From Sporolactobacillus kofuensis (GTDB lineage: Bacteria; Bacillota; Bacilli; Bacillales; Sporolactobacillaceae): a stretch of DNA of 64,000 bases. Location: NCBI RefSeq assembly GCF_024125425.1, contig NZ_JAMXWN010000012.1:40882-104881 (forward strand), in the 5' to 3' direction. The notes beneath the pieces are model-generated. The model saw only the letters and a program-made list of their open reading frames with translations, did not search any database and was not told where the DNA came from. The translations under genes were made by a program, and so were the position numbers. Position 1 is the first letter of the stretch. Each line of letters begins with the position of its first letter. Shown piece after piece: positions 26,126 through 35,787 of this stretch.

Positions 26126-27779
26126 GATCTTCATCTCCTTTTAATTGGAGTTGTTCAAAGTTGATGACGCTACTTAAATTATCAAGCTTAATTTTTATTT
26201 CACCATCGGTGTCTGATTCCTCGAAAATAGTTAACACCTGCTTTTCCACATCATTTAAATCGATATGGGTTAATATTTTATCTAACTCACCAATCACTTG
26301 TTCAAATAAATGAATTTTATTGTAAAGTAAGTTCAGAATGTGGCTTTCGACGGTTCCTCGCGTCGCAAAATTATAAATATGCACATCTTTTTCCTGACCG
26401 AGACGATGAATTCGCCCAATTCTTTGTTCGATGCGCATTGGATTCCAGGGAAGGTCATAGTTGATCAGGTGGCATGCAAACTGTAGATTGATCCCTTCGC
26501 CGCCAGCTTCTGTTGCGACAAGTACTTGTACGTTATTTTGAAACAGCATGCGCATCCAATCCTTTTTGTTGCGCCGAAAGCCGCCGCTGAATGGAACAGA
26601 GCTAATTCCGTTCTTTTTTAAATACCATTGTAAATAAAGTTGAGTGGCACGATATTCAGTAAAAATGATAACCTTATCGTTTATCTGTTTTATCAATTCA
26701 ACCGCTTTTTCGGCTTTAGCATTCTGTTGAATCGCATTTAATTTATCAAAAATATCATGCCAGAGTCGCTCTGTTACAGGTGTAGTAGTAGTTCTATAGA
26801 TCTTGTTCAGTGTGACAAAAGCGGCTTCTCTAGAGCTACACGCCTCCCTTTGAAGGGTCAAAAGTGAAAAGGATTGAACAATACCGTGTTGCTTGAGTAC
26901 GTCTAACGATGAATAAAAGTCTTGCTCTGCTTTGGAAAAAGGAATCTCAAAAGATTTAATGATGCGCTTTGGCCAATGTAACCCGGTGTCCTCACGACGA
27001 TTTCGCACCATCACTTGGTTGACGAGTGCTTTTAATTTTTGCTCATTTTTGACTGAGCGTAATCCGGATTTATAATTTTTTGCAAATTGCTCGGCACTCC
27101 CGAGGTAGCCGGGTTTCAACAAGGAAACAAGGTAAAAGATTTCGTTTATCTGATTCTGAATCGGCGTCGCAGTCAATAAGAGGCAGAATTTTTTTTTGAG
27201 GCTTTGAACAAACTGGTAATTTTTCGTTTTGTGATTTTTAAGTTTATGCGCCTCATCAATTATGATTAAATCGTAATCTTGTGCCAAGACGATACTTCGA
27301 TGAGGCTCACGTTTTGCCGTATCCATTGATGAAACAACAACATCATAGTGCTCCCACACATAAGCTTTTCGTTGTGCAACTGCCGGGATATAGAATTTTG
27401 CATTCAATTCAGACACCCATTGGAGAACGAGTGAAGCGGGAACGAGAATTAGTACTTTTTTGACAAGACCTCGGATCATGTATTCTTTAATAATTAATCC
27501 TGCTTCAATCGTTTTGCCAAGCCCGACTTCATCGGCCAAAATCGCTTTTCCATGCATCTCTTCAATGACCGTTCTTGCTGTTTCAATCTGATGCGGATGC
27601 AGTTTTAATTGTGGAAGACGTCCAGGCGCAATCAGTCCATGAAAAGAGGGAATGATTCGTTCTTTTTCTGCAAGATAAGCAAGAGAGAAAAGTTCTGACT
27701 TTGCCCAAGGTCCATTATCTTCAATATGTTTTAAAAATGAATCATACCAAGTTCTGTCAAATTGAATTATCGGCTTCAT
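26103..27779 (-). CDS. yqhH: SNF2-family helicase YqhH
   Basis: The 558-residue protein is a SNF2/Rad54-type ATPase: Q-rich LHPHQIETARTVIEEM, Walker A DEVGLGKTIEAG, DEAH box IIIDEAHKLKN, motif III LLTATPIQN, and in the second lobe VATEAGGEGINLQ and RIGRIHRLGQ. It should move along duplex nucleic acid or remodel protein-DNA complexes; its role is unknown. The ATG at 27779 is chosen, 6 nt from AAGGTG. It forms an operon with yqhG and diverges from the gcv operon. Confidence 0.9.
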   Translation of the reverse strand: MKPIIQFDRTWYDSFLKHIEDNGPWAKSELFSLAYLAEKERIIPSFHGLIAPGRLPQLKLHPHQIETARTVIEEMHGKAILADEVGLGKTIEAGLIIKEYMIRGLVKKVLILVPASLVLQWVSELNAKFYIPAVAQRKAYVWEHYDVVVSSMDTAKREPHRSIVLAQDYDLIIIDEAHKLKNHKTKNYQFVQSLKKKFCLLLTATPIQNQINEIFYLVSLLKPGYLGSAEQFAKNYKSGLRSVKNEQKLKALVNQVMVRNRREDTGLHWPKRIIKSFEIPFSKAEQDFYSSLDVLKQHGIVQSFSLLTLQREACSSREAAFVTLNKIYRTTTTPVTERLWHDIFDKLNAIQQNAKAEKAVELIKQINDKVIIFTEYRATQLYLQWYLKKNGISSVPFSGGFRRNKKDWMRMLFQNNVQVLVATEAGGEGINLQFACHLINYDLPWNPMRIEQRIGRIHRLGQEKDVHIYNFATRGTVESHILNLLYNKIHLFEQVIGELDKILTHIDLNDVEKQVLTIFEESDTDGEIKIKLDNLSSVINFEQLQLKGDEDHAAGGNS

Positions 27780-27879
27780 ATTGTGCACCTTATCGTATTA
27801 AATTTCTGAACAAAGTATTGCTAAGATCATTGAGAAAATGGTAGGATATCAATGTCAGAAGGTGTCCATAATTGTCAAA

Positions 27880-27896
27880 AAATATTCGGAATATTT
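27880..27896. promoter_or_regulatory. 17-bp perfect palindrome between yqhH and gcvT
   Basis: AAATATTC-G-GAATATTT is a perfect inverted repeat with a one-base centre in the divergent promoter region, just upstream of a TTGACT (27900-27905). It may be an operator for an unknown regulator. Confidence 0.35.
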
Positions 27897-28002
27897 ATTT
27901 GACTTCTTTGGATTTCAAGTGTTCTACTTTCTGAACATATACTGTTATTATGTACGAGATTGTCTGGAGTTAAACGCTATTAATTGAATGGATTGCGAAT
28001 GA

Positions 28003-28182
28003 CGTTATGGGGAGAGACCGCGGAAAGTGCGGGCGCCGAAGGAGCAAACGAACAGTGAATCTCTCAGGCAAATGGGACTCATAACGGACGCACCTCTGGA
28101 GAGTGCCACGGGGCTACCAAAGGGGATACCGCTAACGGGCTCGGACGCTTAGCGATAAACTTTCAGGTATAAGGACAGAGGA
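28003..28182 (+). promoter_or_regulatory. Tandem glycine riboswitch
   Basis: Two glycine aptamers lie in tandem. The first is closed by CGTTATG (28003-28009) with CATAACG (28080-28086) and contains GGGGAGAG, GCGCCGAAGGAGCAA and CTCTCAGGCAAA. The second is closed by CCTCTG (28093-28098) with CAGAGG (28176-28181) and contains GGAGAG, CTACCAAAGGGG and ACTTTCAGG. It controls the glycine cleavage operon gcvT-gcvPA-gcvPB. Confidence 0.95.
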
Positions 28183-28214
28183 AGACATTAGGTTGTCTTC
28201 CTCTGTCCTTTTTT
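28173..28214 (+). terminator. Riboswitch expression-platform terminator
   Basis: GGACAGAGGAAGACA pairs with TGTCTTCCTCTGTCC, then six Ts. Its left arm includes the CAGAGG that closes the second aptamer, so glycine binding and termination exclude each other: glycine turns the operon on. Confidence 0.92.
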
Positions 28215-28279
28215 GATGCCATCTCAATTAATAAACCGAGTAATTAACTAAATTTGCATTAGCGGGAGGAATGAATGGG

Positions 28280-29377
28280 ATGCCGGATTTGAAAACAACG
28301 CCGCTGTATGAGTTTTACAAAAGCCATGATGCAAAGCTGATTGACTTTGGCGGATACTTGTTACCAGTGCAAATTTCAGGAATTAAAGCGGAGCACCAAG
28401 CCGTTCGAACCGCTGCAGGCATTTTCGATGTCTCGCATATGGGAGAATTCCTAGTTAAAGGAAAGGGTACCGAGCAGTTTCTGCAACAAATGGTTACAAA
28501 TGATGTTTCAAAAGCACAACCTGGAGATGCTATTTATACAGCAATGTGCTATGAAACAGGTGGGACTGTTGATGACTTATTGATTTACTGTCTTGAAAAA
28601 GATGTCTATCAGCTCGTTGTCAATGCTGCAAATATTGAAAAAGATTTTAAATGGCTTAACGAACATAAGCCGGCGGAGATTGAATTAACAGATCGATCAG
28701 AAAGCATTGGATTGCTCGCTGTTCAAGGACCAAAGGCTTTATCTATTGTTCAAAAAATCACCGATTATCCTCTGCAAAGTATTGAGCACTTTAAATTTGC
28801 AGATCAGGTGCGCCTACAAGGTGTACCAAGCCTTGTCTCACGCACCGGTTATACTGGTGAAGACGGCTTTGAGATATACTGCCCATGGGCGCAAGCGCCA
28901 GTATTGTGGAACGCATTACTTGATGCAGGCGAAATGGATGGATTGATTCCTTGCGGGCTAGGCGCACGTGACACATTGAGATTCGAAGCGCGATTGCCAT
29001 TATATGGTCAAGAATTAAGCTCAACCATAACACCGCTTGAAGCAGGCGTTGGGTTCGCGGTTAAACTTAACAAAGCTGCGGACTTTATTGGTAAGACTGT
29101 CCTGATAAATCAGAAACAGGATGGTCTGAAAAGGAAAATTGTGGGCATCGAAATGATTGATCGTGCAATTCCTCGTACCCATTATGGGGTCTATGTAAAT
29201 GATAAAAAAGTTGGCGAAGTAACAACTGGGACGCAATCACCAACACTTGGAAAAAATTTAGGATTAGTGCTTATCGATATCGAATACTCCAAGATTGGCA
29301 CACAAGTTGAAGTGGATATTCGCGGGAAACGCAAAAAAGCTACAGTTATCAAAACCCCTTTCTATAAAAGAGCTTGA
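28280..29377 (+). CDS. gcvT: Glycine cleavage system T protein (aminomethyltransferase)
   Basis: GcvT releases ammonia from the aminomethyl group on H protein and passes the methylene to tetrahydrofolate. The 365-residue protein has GIFDVSHMGEF, QGPKAL, SRTGYTGEDGFE, GARDTLRFEA and PRTHYG, all family marks. Start is the ATG at 28280, 9 nt from GGGAGGA; the ATG at 28271 directly abuts that site. It is the first gene of the riboswitch-controlled operon. Confidence 0.96.
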   Translation: MPDLKTTPLYEFYKSHDAKLIDFGGYLLPVQISGIKAEHQAVRTAAGIFDVSHMGEFLVKGKGTEQFLQQMVTNDVSKAQPGDAIYTAMCYETGGTVDDLLIYCLEKDVYQLVVNAANIEKDFKWLNEHKPAEIELTDRSESIGLLAVQGPKALSIVQKITDYPLQSIEHFKFADQVRLQGVPSLVSRTGYTGEDGFEIYCPWAQAPVLWNALLDAGEMDGLIPCGLGARDTLRFEARLPLYGQELSSTITPLEAGVGFAVKLNKAADFIGKTVLINQKQDGLKRKIVGIEMIDRAIPRTHYGVYVNDKKVGEVTTGTQSPTLGKNLGLVLIDIEYSKIGTQVEVDIRGKRKKATVIKTPFYKRA

Positions 29378-29389
29378 GGAGGCTATGAG

Positions 29390-30745
29390 ATGTCACAATA
29401 CCGTTATTTGCCGGTAACGGATGAAGATCGTCGGGAAATGCTTGATGTCATCGGTGTTCAATCAGACGAGGAGCTTTTCTCCGATGTACCGGAAAAAATT
29501 CGTTTTAAAGGTGAATTAAATCTAGAACCACAACTTTCAGAACCTGAATTGATTCGTTTTCTGTCCAGGCTTGCGAAAAAAAATGTTAGTACCAGCGACT
29601 ACCCTTCATTTTTAGGCGCGGGGATTTATGATCATTACATTCCTTCGGTTGTAGATAGTGTCATTTCAAGAGGAGAATTCTACACAGCCTATACCCCATA
29701 TCAAGCTGAGGTTTCACAAGGCGAACTACAAGCTATCTTTGAATTTCAATCACTGATTTGCGAACTCACGGGTATGGAAGCTGCAAACTCATCAATGTAT
29801 GATGGTTCAACTTCGCTTGCGGAAGCAGCTCTATTATCCAGTGGGGTAACACGTAATAAGAAAATTGTTGTTTCAGAGACCGTTCATCCCGAATATCGGC
29901 AAGTACTCGCGACATACGCACATGGGAGAAGGCTTGACGTGGTTACCATTCCTTCAAAAGATGGTGAAACGGACGTACAAGCGCTTCAAGCGGCAATTAA
30001 TGATGAGACAGCCTGTGTCATTGTACAATATCCAAATTTCTTCGGTCACGTTGAACCTCTAAAAGACATTGAAGAAATGACGCACAATGCAAAACGTGCA
30101 CAATTAATTGTGGCAAGCAACCCGCTCGCGTTGGGCATCCTGACACCGCCTGGTGACTTTAATGCGGATATCGTTGTTGGCGACTGCCAGCCACTCGGAA
30201 TTTCCGAATCCTTTGGCGGTCCACACTGTGGTTATTTTGCGGTTTCGAAAAAATTGATTCGTAAGGTTCCCGGGCGTCTTGTTGGAGAAACCGTTGATGA
30301 CAAGGGACAACGTGGATATGTTCTAACATTACAGGCACGCGAGCAGCATATTCGCCGCGAAAAGGCGACTTCAAATATTTGTTCAAACCAAGCCTTGAAT
30401 GCACTTGCTTCATCAGTTGCGATGAATGCTTTTGGTAAGAAAGGCATTCGTGAGCTTGCGGAGCAGAATATCCAAAAAGCACATTATGCTGCGAAGAAAC
30501 TCTCCGAAGAAGGCGTAACGGTTTGTGATAACCATACGTTCTTCAATGAATTTGTTGTGGATTGCAAGCGACCAGTATCTGAAGTTAATCGTGCCCTCCT
30601 CGATCAGGGGATGATTGGTGGTTATGACTTAGCTAAATCCTTCAGTCACTGTGAAAATAAAATGCTTGTCGCTGTTACCGAAATGCGGTCAAAAGCAGAG
30701 ATTGATCAATTCGCTGAAGCACTTGGAGGGATTATTCGTGGATAA
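29390..30745 (+). CDS. gcvPA: Glycine dehydrogenase (decarboxylating) subunit 1
   Basis: This 451-residue protein is the N-terminal half of the split P protein. It carries [36 protein letters not shown] conserved segments and [14 protein letters not shown]. With subunit 2 it forms the PLP enzyme that decarboxylates glycine and loads H protein. The ATG follows TTGAGGAGG. Its stop overlaps the start of gcvPB, which points to tight coupling. Confidence 0.96.
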   Translation: MSQYRYLPVTDEDRREMLDVIGVQSDEELFSDVPEKIRFKGELNLEPQLSEPELIRFLSRLAKKNVSTSDYPSFLGAGIYDHYIPSVVDSVISRGEFYTAYTPYQAEVSQGELQAIFEFQSLICELTGMEAANSSMYDGSTSLAEAALLSSGVTRNKKIVVSETVHPEYRQVLATYAHGRRLDVVTIPSKDGETDVQALQAAINDETACVIVQYPNFFGHVEPLKDIEEMTHNAKRAQLIVASNPLALGILTPPGDFNADIVVGDCQPLGISESFGGPHCGYFAVSKKLIRKVPGRLVGETVDDKGQRGYVLTLQAREQHIRREKATSNICSNQALNALASSVAMNAFGKKGIRELAEQNIQKAHYAAKKLSEEGVTVCDNHTFFNEFVVDCKRPVSEVNRALLDQGMIGGYDLAKSFSHCENKMLVAVTEMRSKAEIDQFAEALGGIIRG

Positions 30746-32201
30746 TCAGAATCAGCCGCTTATTTTTGAACGGAGCAAAAAAGGAAGAACTGCTTATAGC
30801 TTGCCAGCTTTAGATATACCTGAACTGCCGATCAATGAAATGGTCGGTGACGATTATCTGCGTAAGGAAGAACCGAATTGGCCGGAAGTTTCAGAATTGG
30901 AACTCGTAAGGCATTATATGGCACTATCAAAAAGAAATTTTGGTGTCGATAACGGATTTTATCCGCTTGGTTCGTGTACAATGAAGTACAATCCAAAGGT
31001 TAACGAAGTAGTGGCTCGCCTAAGTGGTTTGGCTCATATCCATCCTTATCAAGATGAACAAACCGTGCAGGGTGCCCTCGAGTTGCTTTATCGTCTTCAA
31101 GAAAATTTGCAAGAGATTACAGGTATGGATGCAGTTACTTTGCAACCTGCAGCTGGCGCCCATGGTGAGTGGACCGGGCTGATGATTATTCGCGCATTTC
31201 ATGAAGCTAATGGTGATGTAAAGAGAACGAAAGTCATTGTTCCGGATACTGCTCATGGGACGAACCCGGCATCGGCAGCCGTTGCAGGGTTTGAAGCAGT
31301 TACGGTTAAATCCGATGAAAACGGCCTTGTCGATTTGGAAGATCTCAAACGTGTAGCAGATGAGACAACAGCCGCGCTCATGTTGACGAACCCAAATACT
31401 TTAGGTTTATTTGAAACACATATTCAAGAGATTGCGGAAATTGTTCATGCAGCCGGAGGAAAAGTGTACTATGACGGGGCAAACATGAACGCAATCATGG
31501 GTGTTACACGGCCTGGGGATATGGGCTATGATGTAGTTCACCTGAATTTGCATAAAACATTTACGGGACCACACGGTGGTGGAGGTCCTGGTTCAGGACC
31601 TGTCGGCGTTAAAGCGGAACTCGAACCATTTCTACCAAAACCATTAATCGTGAAGAAGGAAGACGGCAGCTATGGATTTGACGAAGATCGTCCACAATCT
31701 ATTGGTCGAGTAAAAGCGTTTTATGGGAATTTTGGTATTAATGTTCGTGCATATGCCTATATTCGAACCATGGGTGGAAAAGGGCTATTCCAAGTCTCAA
31801 AAGACGCTGTGCTTAATGCCAACTATCTACTGAAGCGGCTCACAGATCACTTTGACACACCATTCAAACAGCTCTGTAAGCATGAATTTGTTCTCTCTGG
31901 TAGTAGACAGAAAAAATTGGGTGTGCGTACGCTGGACATGGCCAAACGGTTGCTGGATTTCGGATATTATCCGCCAACGATTTACTTCCCACTGCTTGTT
32001 GATGAAGCATTAATGATTGAGCCAACGGAAACCGAATCTAAGGAAACCCTTGATGAATTTGCCGATCACTTAATTGCGATTACAAAAGAGGCGGAAGAGC
32101 ATCCTGAGACTGTTCAGGAAGCACCACATAAAACCGTAATCGGGCGACTCGATGAGACGCAAGCGGCACGTCATCCTGTTCTTCGTTACCTCAAACAATG
32201 A
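30738..32201 (+). CDS. gcvPB: Glycine dehydrogenase (decarboxylating) subunit 2
   Basis: This 487-residue subunit carries the PLP lysine in [15 protein letters not shown], preceded by [12 protein letters not shown], plus [12 protein letters not shown] near the start. The GTG at 30738 is the start, 7 nt from GGAGGG and overlapping the gcvPA stop; an upstream frame to 30651 would lie inside gcvPA. The split P protein is typical of Firmicutes. The operon ends with a strong terminator; gcvH is not in the window. Confidence 0.96.
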   Translation: MDNQNQPLIFERSKKGRTAYSLPALDIPELPINEMVGDDYLRKEEPNWPEVSELELVRHYMALSKRNFGVDNGFYPLGSCTMKYNPKVNEVVARLSGLAHIHPYQDEQTVQGALELLYRLQENLQEITGMDAVTLQPAAGAHGEWTGLMIIRAFHEANGDVKRTKVIVPDTAHGTNPASAAVAGFEAVTVKSDENGLVDLEDLKRVADETTAALMLTNPNTLGLFETHIQEIAEIVHAAGGKVYYDGANMNAIMGVTRPGDMGYDVVHLNLHKTFTGPHGGGGPGSGPVGVKAELEPFLPKPLIVKKEDGSYGFDEDRPQSIGRVKAFYGNFGINVRAYAYIRTMGGKGLFQVSKDAVLNANYLLKRLTDHFDTPFKQLCKHEFVLSGSRQKKLGVRTLDMAKRLLDFGYYPPTIYFPLLVDEALMIEPTETESKETLDEFADHLIAITKEAEEHPETVQEAPHKTVIGRLDETQAARHPVLRYLKQ

Positions 32202-32239
32202 GGCAAATAAAGTAGAATGGACGATTGAGTAAAATACAA

Positions 32240-32276
32240 AAAGAAACGCGTTTCAATACGAAACGCGTTTCTTTTT
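32240..32276 (+). terminator. Terminator of the gcv operon
   Basis: AAGAAACGCGTTTC pairs with GAAACGCGTTTCTT, then T run. Confidence 0.9.
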
Positions 32277-32313
32277 GTGCAATTGAAGAAGATGAGCTAA
32301 AATGTGAGAACGA

Positions 32314-32691
32314 TTATCCTTTTTTAATTCTTCCGTTCCACTTCTTAAATCCGCCTTCTAGGTGATATAAATTTTTGTATTTCAATTTTCTTAGAACTGC
32401 AGCCGCACGCGCACTCCGAGTACCATTCGAATCATAGAGATAAATTGGCATATCGTGGCGCACTTCTGTCTGGCGCATTTTCAATTGCGTCAGTGGGATA
32501 TTCCGCGCACCAAGAATGTGACCGTTTTTAAACTCATCAGGTTCACGGACATCAATTAATTGTGCCTTTCTGTATCCAGCGCGAAAGTCCACTTCTGATA
32601 ATGTGGTCAGATAGCGGCGTTGTACATATCTGGCGATGAAAAAATAGCCGAAATATGCGATGATCATTGCAAGTAAGAAAATCCAGCCCAT
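32314..32691 (-). CDS. yqhL: YqhL: membrane-anchored rhodanese-like protein lacking the catalytic cysteine
   Basis: One N-terminal helix (residues 3-20) anchors a rhodanese domain with AQLIDVREPDEFKNGHILGARNIPL and a closing LEGGFKKWNG. In active rhodaneses the loop after IYLY begins with Cys; here it reads YDSNGTRSARAA, so Asp87 replaces it. The protein is therefore unlikely to transfer sulfur and may only bind. It sits between gcvPB and mntR, its usual place in Bacillales. The start ATG follows AGGGGG. Confidence 0.85.
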   Translation of the reverse strand: MGWIFLLAMIIAYFGYFFIARYVQRRYLTTLSEVDFRAGYRKAQLIDVREPDEFKNGHILGARNIPLTQLKMRQTEVRHDMPIYLYDSNGTRSARAAAVLRKLKYKNLYHLEGGFKKWNGRIKKG

Positions 32692-32885
32692 GACTATTCG
32701 TCCCCCTAATTCATTTCAAGTTCCATTATAACGATTTAGAGGCTCGATTGAAAGATGTGGAAACGCTTTGATTGGCGGATCAATCAAGTAATTATCCTTA
32801 TAGCCATTGGTATTTCCTTGTTTTTTAGGTACTGTTATAGTACGATGAGGAGAGTAAAAAAGGGTTGTCGTTAGGGGGAGACACG

Positions 32886-33317
32886 ATGTCGCCTACTCCG
32901 AGTATGGAAGACTACATTGAGCGTATTTATTGGTTAATACAAGATAAAGGCTATGCAAGAGTTTCTGATATTGCTGAAGCGTTGGACGTTCATTCATCCT
33001 CAGTAACCAAAATGGTCCAAAAATTAGATAAGGATCAATATCTGATTTATGAAAAATATCGTGGATTTATTTTAACACCTAAGGGCAAGAAAATGGGAAA
33101 AAGACTCGTATATAGACATGAATTACTCGAGGACTTTTTGAAGCTGGTTGGTGTCCATGAGGAGAATGTTTATAAAGATGTGGAAGGGATCGAACACCAT
33201 CTCAGTTGGGACTCAATCGACCGAATTGGTGATGTCGTTCAATATTTCGAAGAGGATCCAAACCGTGTGAGTCAACTATTTGAAATAAAGGAGAGAAGTG
33301 AAGAAGAGGAAGAGTAA
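32886..33317 (+). CDS. mntR: Manganese-responsive repressor MntR
   Basis: MntR represses manganese uptake genes when Mn(II) is plentiful. The 143-residue protein has the DtxR-type winged helix ([21 protein letters not shown]) and the metal ligands of the family: Asp9 and Glu12 near the start, the His in YRHELLEDF, and the Glu and His residues in [11 protein letters not shown]. Start is the ATG at 32886 after GGGGGAG; seven earlier codons from TTG 32865 cover that site. No manganese transporter is in the window, so its targets lie elsewhere. Confidence 0.95.
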   Translation: MSPTPSMEDYIERIYWLIQDKGYARVSDIAEALDVHSSSVTKMVQKLDKDQYLIYEKYRGFILTPKGKKMGKRLVYRHELLEDFLKLVGVHEENVYKDVEGIEHHLSWDSIDRIGDVVQYFEEDPNRVSQLFEIKERSEEEEE

Positions 33318-33356
33318 TTGATTTCTTCTTCACTACTTTCTTTGTTCATTTGATAT

Positions 33357-33397
33357 AGAGAGACCGGAAGATGAAAATCTTTCGGTCTCTTTTTTCT
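33357..33397 (+). terminator. Terminator of mntR
   Basis: AGAGACCGGAAGAT pairs with ATCTTTCGGTCTCT, then T run. Confidence 0.88.
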
Positions 33398-33434
33398 TTA
33401 CGATTCATTTAATGTTAGTAAGGAGGGAGCGCCT

Positions 33435-34322
33435 TTGTGGATTGATGCTGTATTTTCAGGTGGAGGGGTCAAAGGTTTTGCTTTTGCAGGAGCGCTTCAA
33501 GTACTTGAGCAAGCAGGATATGAGTTTAAACGCACAGCAGGAACAAGTGCAGGGTCAATTGTTGCTGCATTGGTTGCTGCAGGATATACTTCCACTGATT
33601 TGAAGAGGGTAATGAGCGCGATGGATACAGATAAGTTGCTTGAACCTTCGAGAAAGGTACGATTTCCATTCTTAAAATGGTTTCGTTTCTATTTTAAAAT
33701 GGGGTTATTTAGTGGCGATTATCTTGAACAATGGATTGCAGACTTATTAAAAGTAAAAGGTATAGAATCCTTTTCAGATCTGCCAAAAGATTGTCTCAAA
33801 ATTATTGTCTCAGATGTTAGTAAAGCAAAACTGGTTGTTCTTCCTGATGATTTACCGGACTATGGTCTTGATCCGGACAATTTCTCCGTAGCCAAGGCAG
33901 TGCGTATGAGTTGTTGCTTACCATTCTTTTTTGAACCGGTCCCGCTGTATGATGTTAACGGACAGAAGTCATTAATCGTTGATGGAGGTGTGCTCAGTAA
34001 CTTTCCACTCTGGCTCTATAATAAAGAGGATGAGCTTCCAGCGCGTCCGTTTCTTGGTTTACAAATCATTGAGAAGGAAGCAGAGTTTAAGGAATATGTA
34101 AAAATAAAGAACGCTCCCGAATTGTTTCGCGGGTTATTTAAAGCAATGAGGAATGCACATGATGATCGTACCATAGAAAAATTTAAGGGGACAAATATTG
34201 TCTTCTTACCTGTAGATAAAGTAAAGACAAAAGACTTCCAGATCTCATTGGAAGAAAGGGAGCGATTATTTCAAATTGGTGAAGATGGCGCTCGAACATT
34301 TCTGAAGAAGTGGTCTTATTAA
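33435..34322 (+). CDS. yqhO: Patatin-like phospholipase YqhO
   Basis: The 295-residue protein has the patatin triad elements: oxyanion loop FSGGGVKGFAFAGAL, nucleophile GTSAGS and the catalytic Asp in VDGGVLSNFP. It should hydrolyse acyl lipids in the cytoplasm or at the membrane face. The TTG at 33435 is chosen with AGGAGGGAG upstream. It occupies its standard place after mntR and ends at a terminator shared with the convergent yqhP. Confidence 0.9.
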   Translation: MWIDAVFSGGGVKGFAFAGALQVLEQAGYEFKRTAGTSAGSIVAALVAAGYTSTDLKRVMSAMDTDKLLEPSRKVRFPFLKWFRFYFKMGLFSGDYLEQWIADLLKVKGIESFSDLPKDCLKIIVSDVSKAKLVVLPDDLPDYGLDPDNFSVAKAVRMSCCLPFFFEPVPLYDVNGQKSLIVDGGVLSNFPLWLYNKEDELPARPFLGLQIIEKEAEFKEYVKIKNAPELFRGLFKAMRNAHDDRTIEKFKGTNIVFLPVDKVKTKDFQISLEERERLFQIGEDGARTFLKKWSY

Positions 34323-34352
34323 CAGGATTCTTCCTGATGATTATTCTTGCAT

Positions 34353-34387
34353 GAAAAAAGGATTGGCGAAAAGCCAATCCTTTTTTC
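34353..34387. terminator. Bidirectional terminator yqhO/yqhP
   Basis: AAAAAAGGATTGGC pairs with GCCAATCCTTTTTT. Confidence 0.9.
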
Positions 34388-34408
34388 AAAGAACCTGTAA
34401 CATGACGA

Positions 34409-34816
34409 TCAAAATAATAGTCGTTTCTTTTTCTTGTTTTTTCTTCCTTCAATCACAGTTAAATGTCCATGATTTTTTGCGGCTTGATGCGTTAAATCTT
34501 TCAATCCATACGGCCCATTCTTAATGACTTTTAACTTCTGAGATTGATGAAGGATGCGTGTTTTGCGGTTAAAAGTTGATAAGTTTTTTCTTTTGCGCGA
34601 TTGTCGTGCAGCCTTTCGATATCTTGCTTGTTCTCCACTTCCAGTCCACTCGGTAAGGCGTCGAAAGAAAAACAAACCAATAACGATAATGAGCGTAACA
34701 ATAATTAATTGGGTGATGATGACGGTCTTCTGACTGGGCAAAAATAAGGAGAGCAAACCGAATAATCCAAGCCCACCGATCACCATGAAGCCAAAGGAGT
34801 ATAAAAATGTTCTCAC
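34409..34816 (-). CDS. yqhP: YqhP-like small membrane protein
   Basis: About 135 residues with two N-terminal membrane helices (roughly residues 6-26 and 34-52) and a strongly basic cytoplasmic tail ending KNKKKKRLLF. It fits the uncharacterised YqhP position between yqhO and yqhQ. The GTG at 34816 has the better distance to GGAGGTGA; the ATG two codons earlier (34822) directly abuts that site. It follows yqhQ closely on the same strand, so the two are probably cotranscribed. Function unknown. Confidence 0.75.
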   Translation of the reverse strand: MRTFLYSFGFMVIGGLGLFGLLSLFLPSQKTVIITQLIIVTLIIVIGLFFFRRLTEWTGSGEQARYRKAARQSRKRKNLSTFNRKTRILHQSQKLKVIKNGPYGLKDLTHQAAKNHGHLTVIEGRKNKKKKRLLF

Positions 34817-34836
34817 GGACATTCACCTCCGGTTAG

Positions 34837-35787
34837 TTAAAGCACCTGGCGTACAAGTGCTTGATTTTTTTCAATGACCGAATCTCTACGCCGCATCTCT
34901 TCAAAGGCACAAATACTTACCTCAATTTGTTTTTCGTCAGGTTCTTTTGTGGTTAGAAGTTGCACCCAGAGACCGGGATAGCCAAGCCATCTAAGAATAG
35001 GAATATGACGAACTTTATTCGTTAATTTGAGAATCTCATAGGCTAGACCTAAATCAAGAGGAATAAGTGCGATTCGAGAAACAATTCTCAAGAACAAAGG
35101 ATCCGTTGGTACAAAGAAATAAAGAAAGATGCTTATGATCGCTGTAAACATAATAAAGCTTGATCCGCAACGATAATGGAGTCTTGAATGCTTTTTCACA
35201 TTTGCAACTGTAAGTGCGTCTCCACTTTCATAAGTATTTATTACTTTATGCTCGGCACCGTGATACTGGAACAATCTTTTCATTATTGGTGTTAATGATA
35301 CAAAATAAACATAACTAAAGAGGAGGAGAATTTTAAAGAATCCTTCCAATAAAACTTGTGCAACAGAGCCGGAGATGATTGGTTCAAATAAGTGAGCAAT
35401 TAACGCCGGAACAAGCGTGAAAATGAATTTTGCGAACAAGAATGAAAGAATGCCAAGTGCGGTTAATCCAATCATAGTTTCCAAATGGAACCCTTTGTGA
35501 GCACGCTCTTCCACGACCTTTTCTTTTCCCGGTTCTTCGTCATACACCTCGGAAGCATAGTTTAAATGTTTGGTACCAATCGCACTTGCTTCAATGATGG
35601 CAACAATGCCCCGGATAACCGGTATTTTCTTTAAGAGAGTCAATGACTGGAATTCTTTTTTTGGTGCCTCAAAGTAAGTGATTGATTGATCGTTTCTACG
35701 TACTGCAGTGACCGTTGTGTATTTGCCACCCATCATGACGCCTTCGATCACTGCTTGACCGCCATATATAGGAAGAATTTTTGCCAT
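34837..35787 (-). CDS. yqhQ: YqhQ, DUF1385 membrane protein
   Basis: The 316-residue protein starts ILPIYGGQAVIEGVMMGG and contains YHGAEHKVINTYE and LHYRCGSSF, the conserved marks of DUF1385. There are about four membrane helices. The conserved His, Cys and Glu residues suggest metal binding, but no function is known. It is upstream of yqhP on the minus strand. Its ribosome binding site is weak. Confidence 0.9.
   Translation of the reverse strand: MAKILPIYGGQAVIEGVMMGGKYTTVTAVRRNDQSITYFEAPKKEFQSLTLLKKIPVIRGIVAIIEASAIGTKHLNYASEVYDEEPGKEKVVEERAHKGFHLETMIGLTALGILSFLFAKFIFTLVPALIAHLFEPIISGSVAQVLLEGFFKILLLFSYVYFVSLTPIMKRLFQYHGAEHKVINTYESGDALTVANVKKHSRLHYRCGSSFIMFTAIISIFLYFFVPTDPLFLRIVSRIALIPLDLGLAYEILKLTNKVRHIPILRWLGYPGLWVQLLTTKEPDEKQIEVSICAFEEMRRRDSVIEKNQALVRQVL

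Noticed and set aside
32758..32771. Possible CcpA cre site TGGAAACGCTTTGA before mntR
   Set aside because: It deviates from the cre consensus at the third base and near the end, and mntR is not an expected target.
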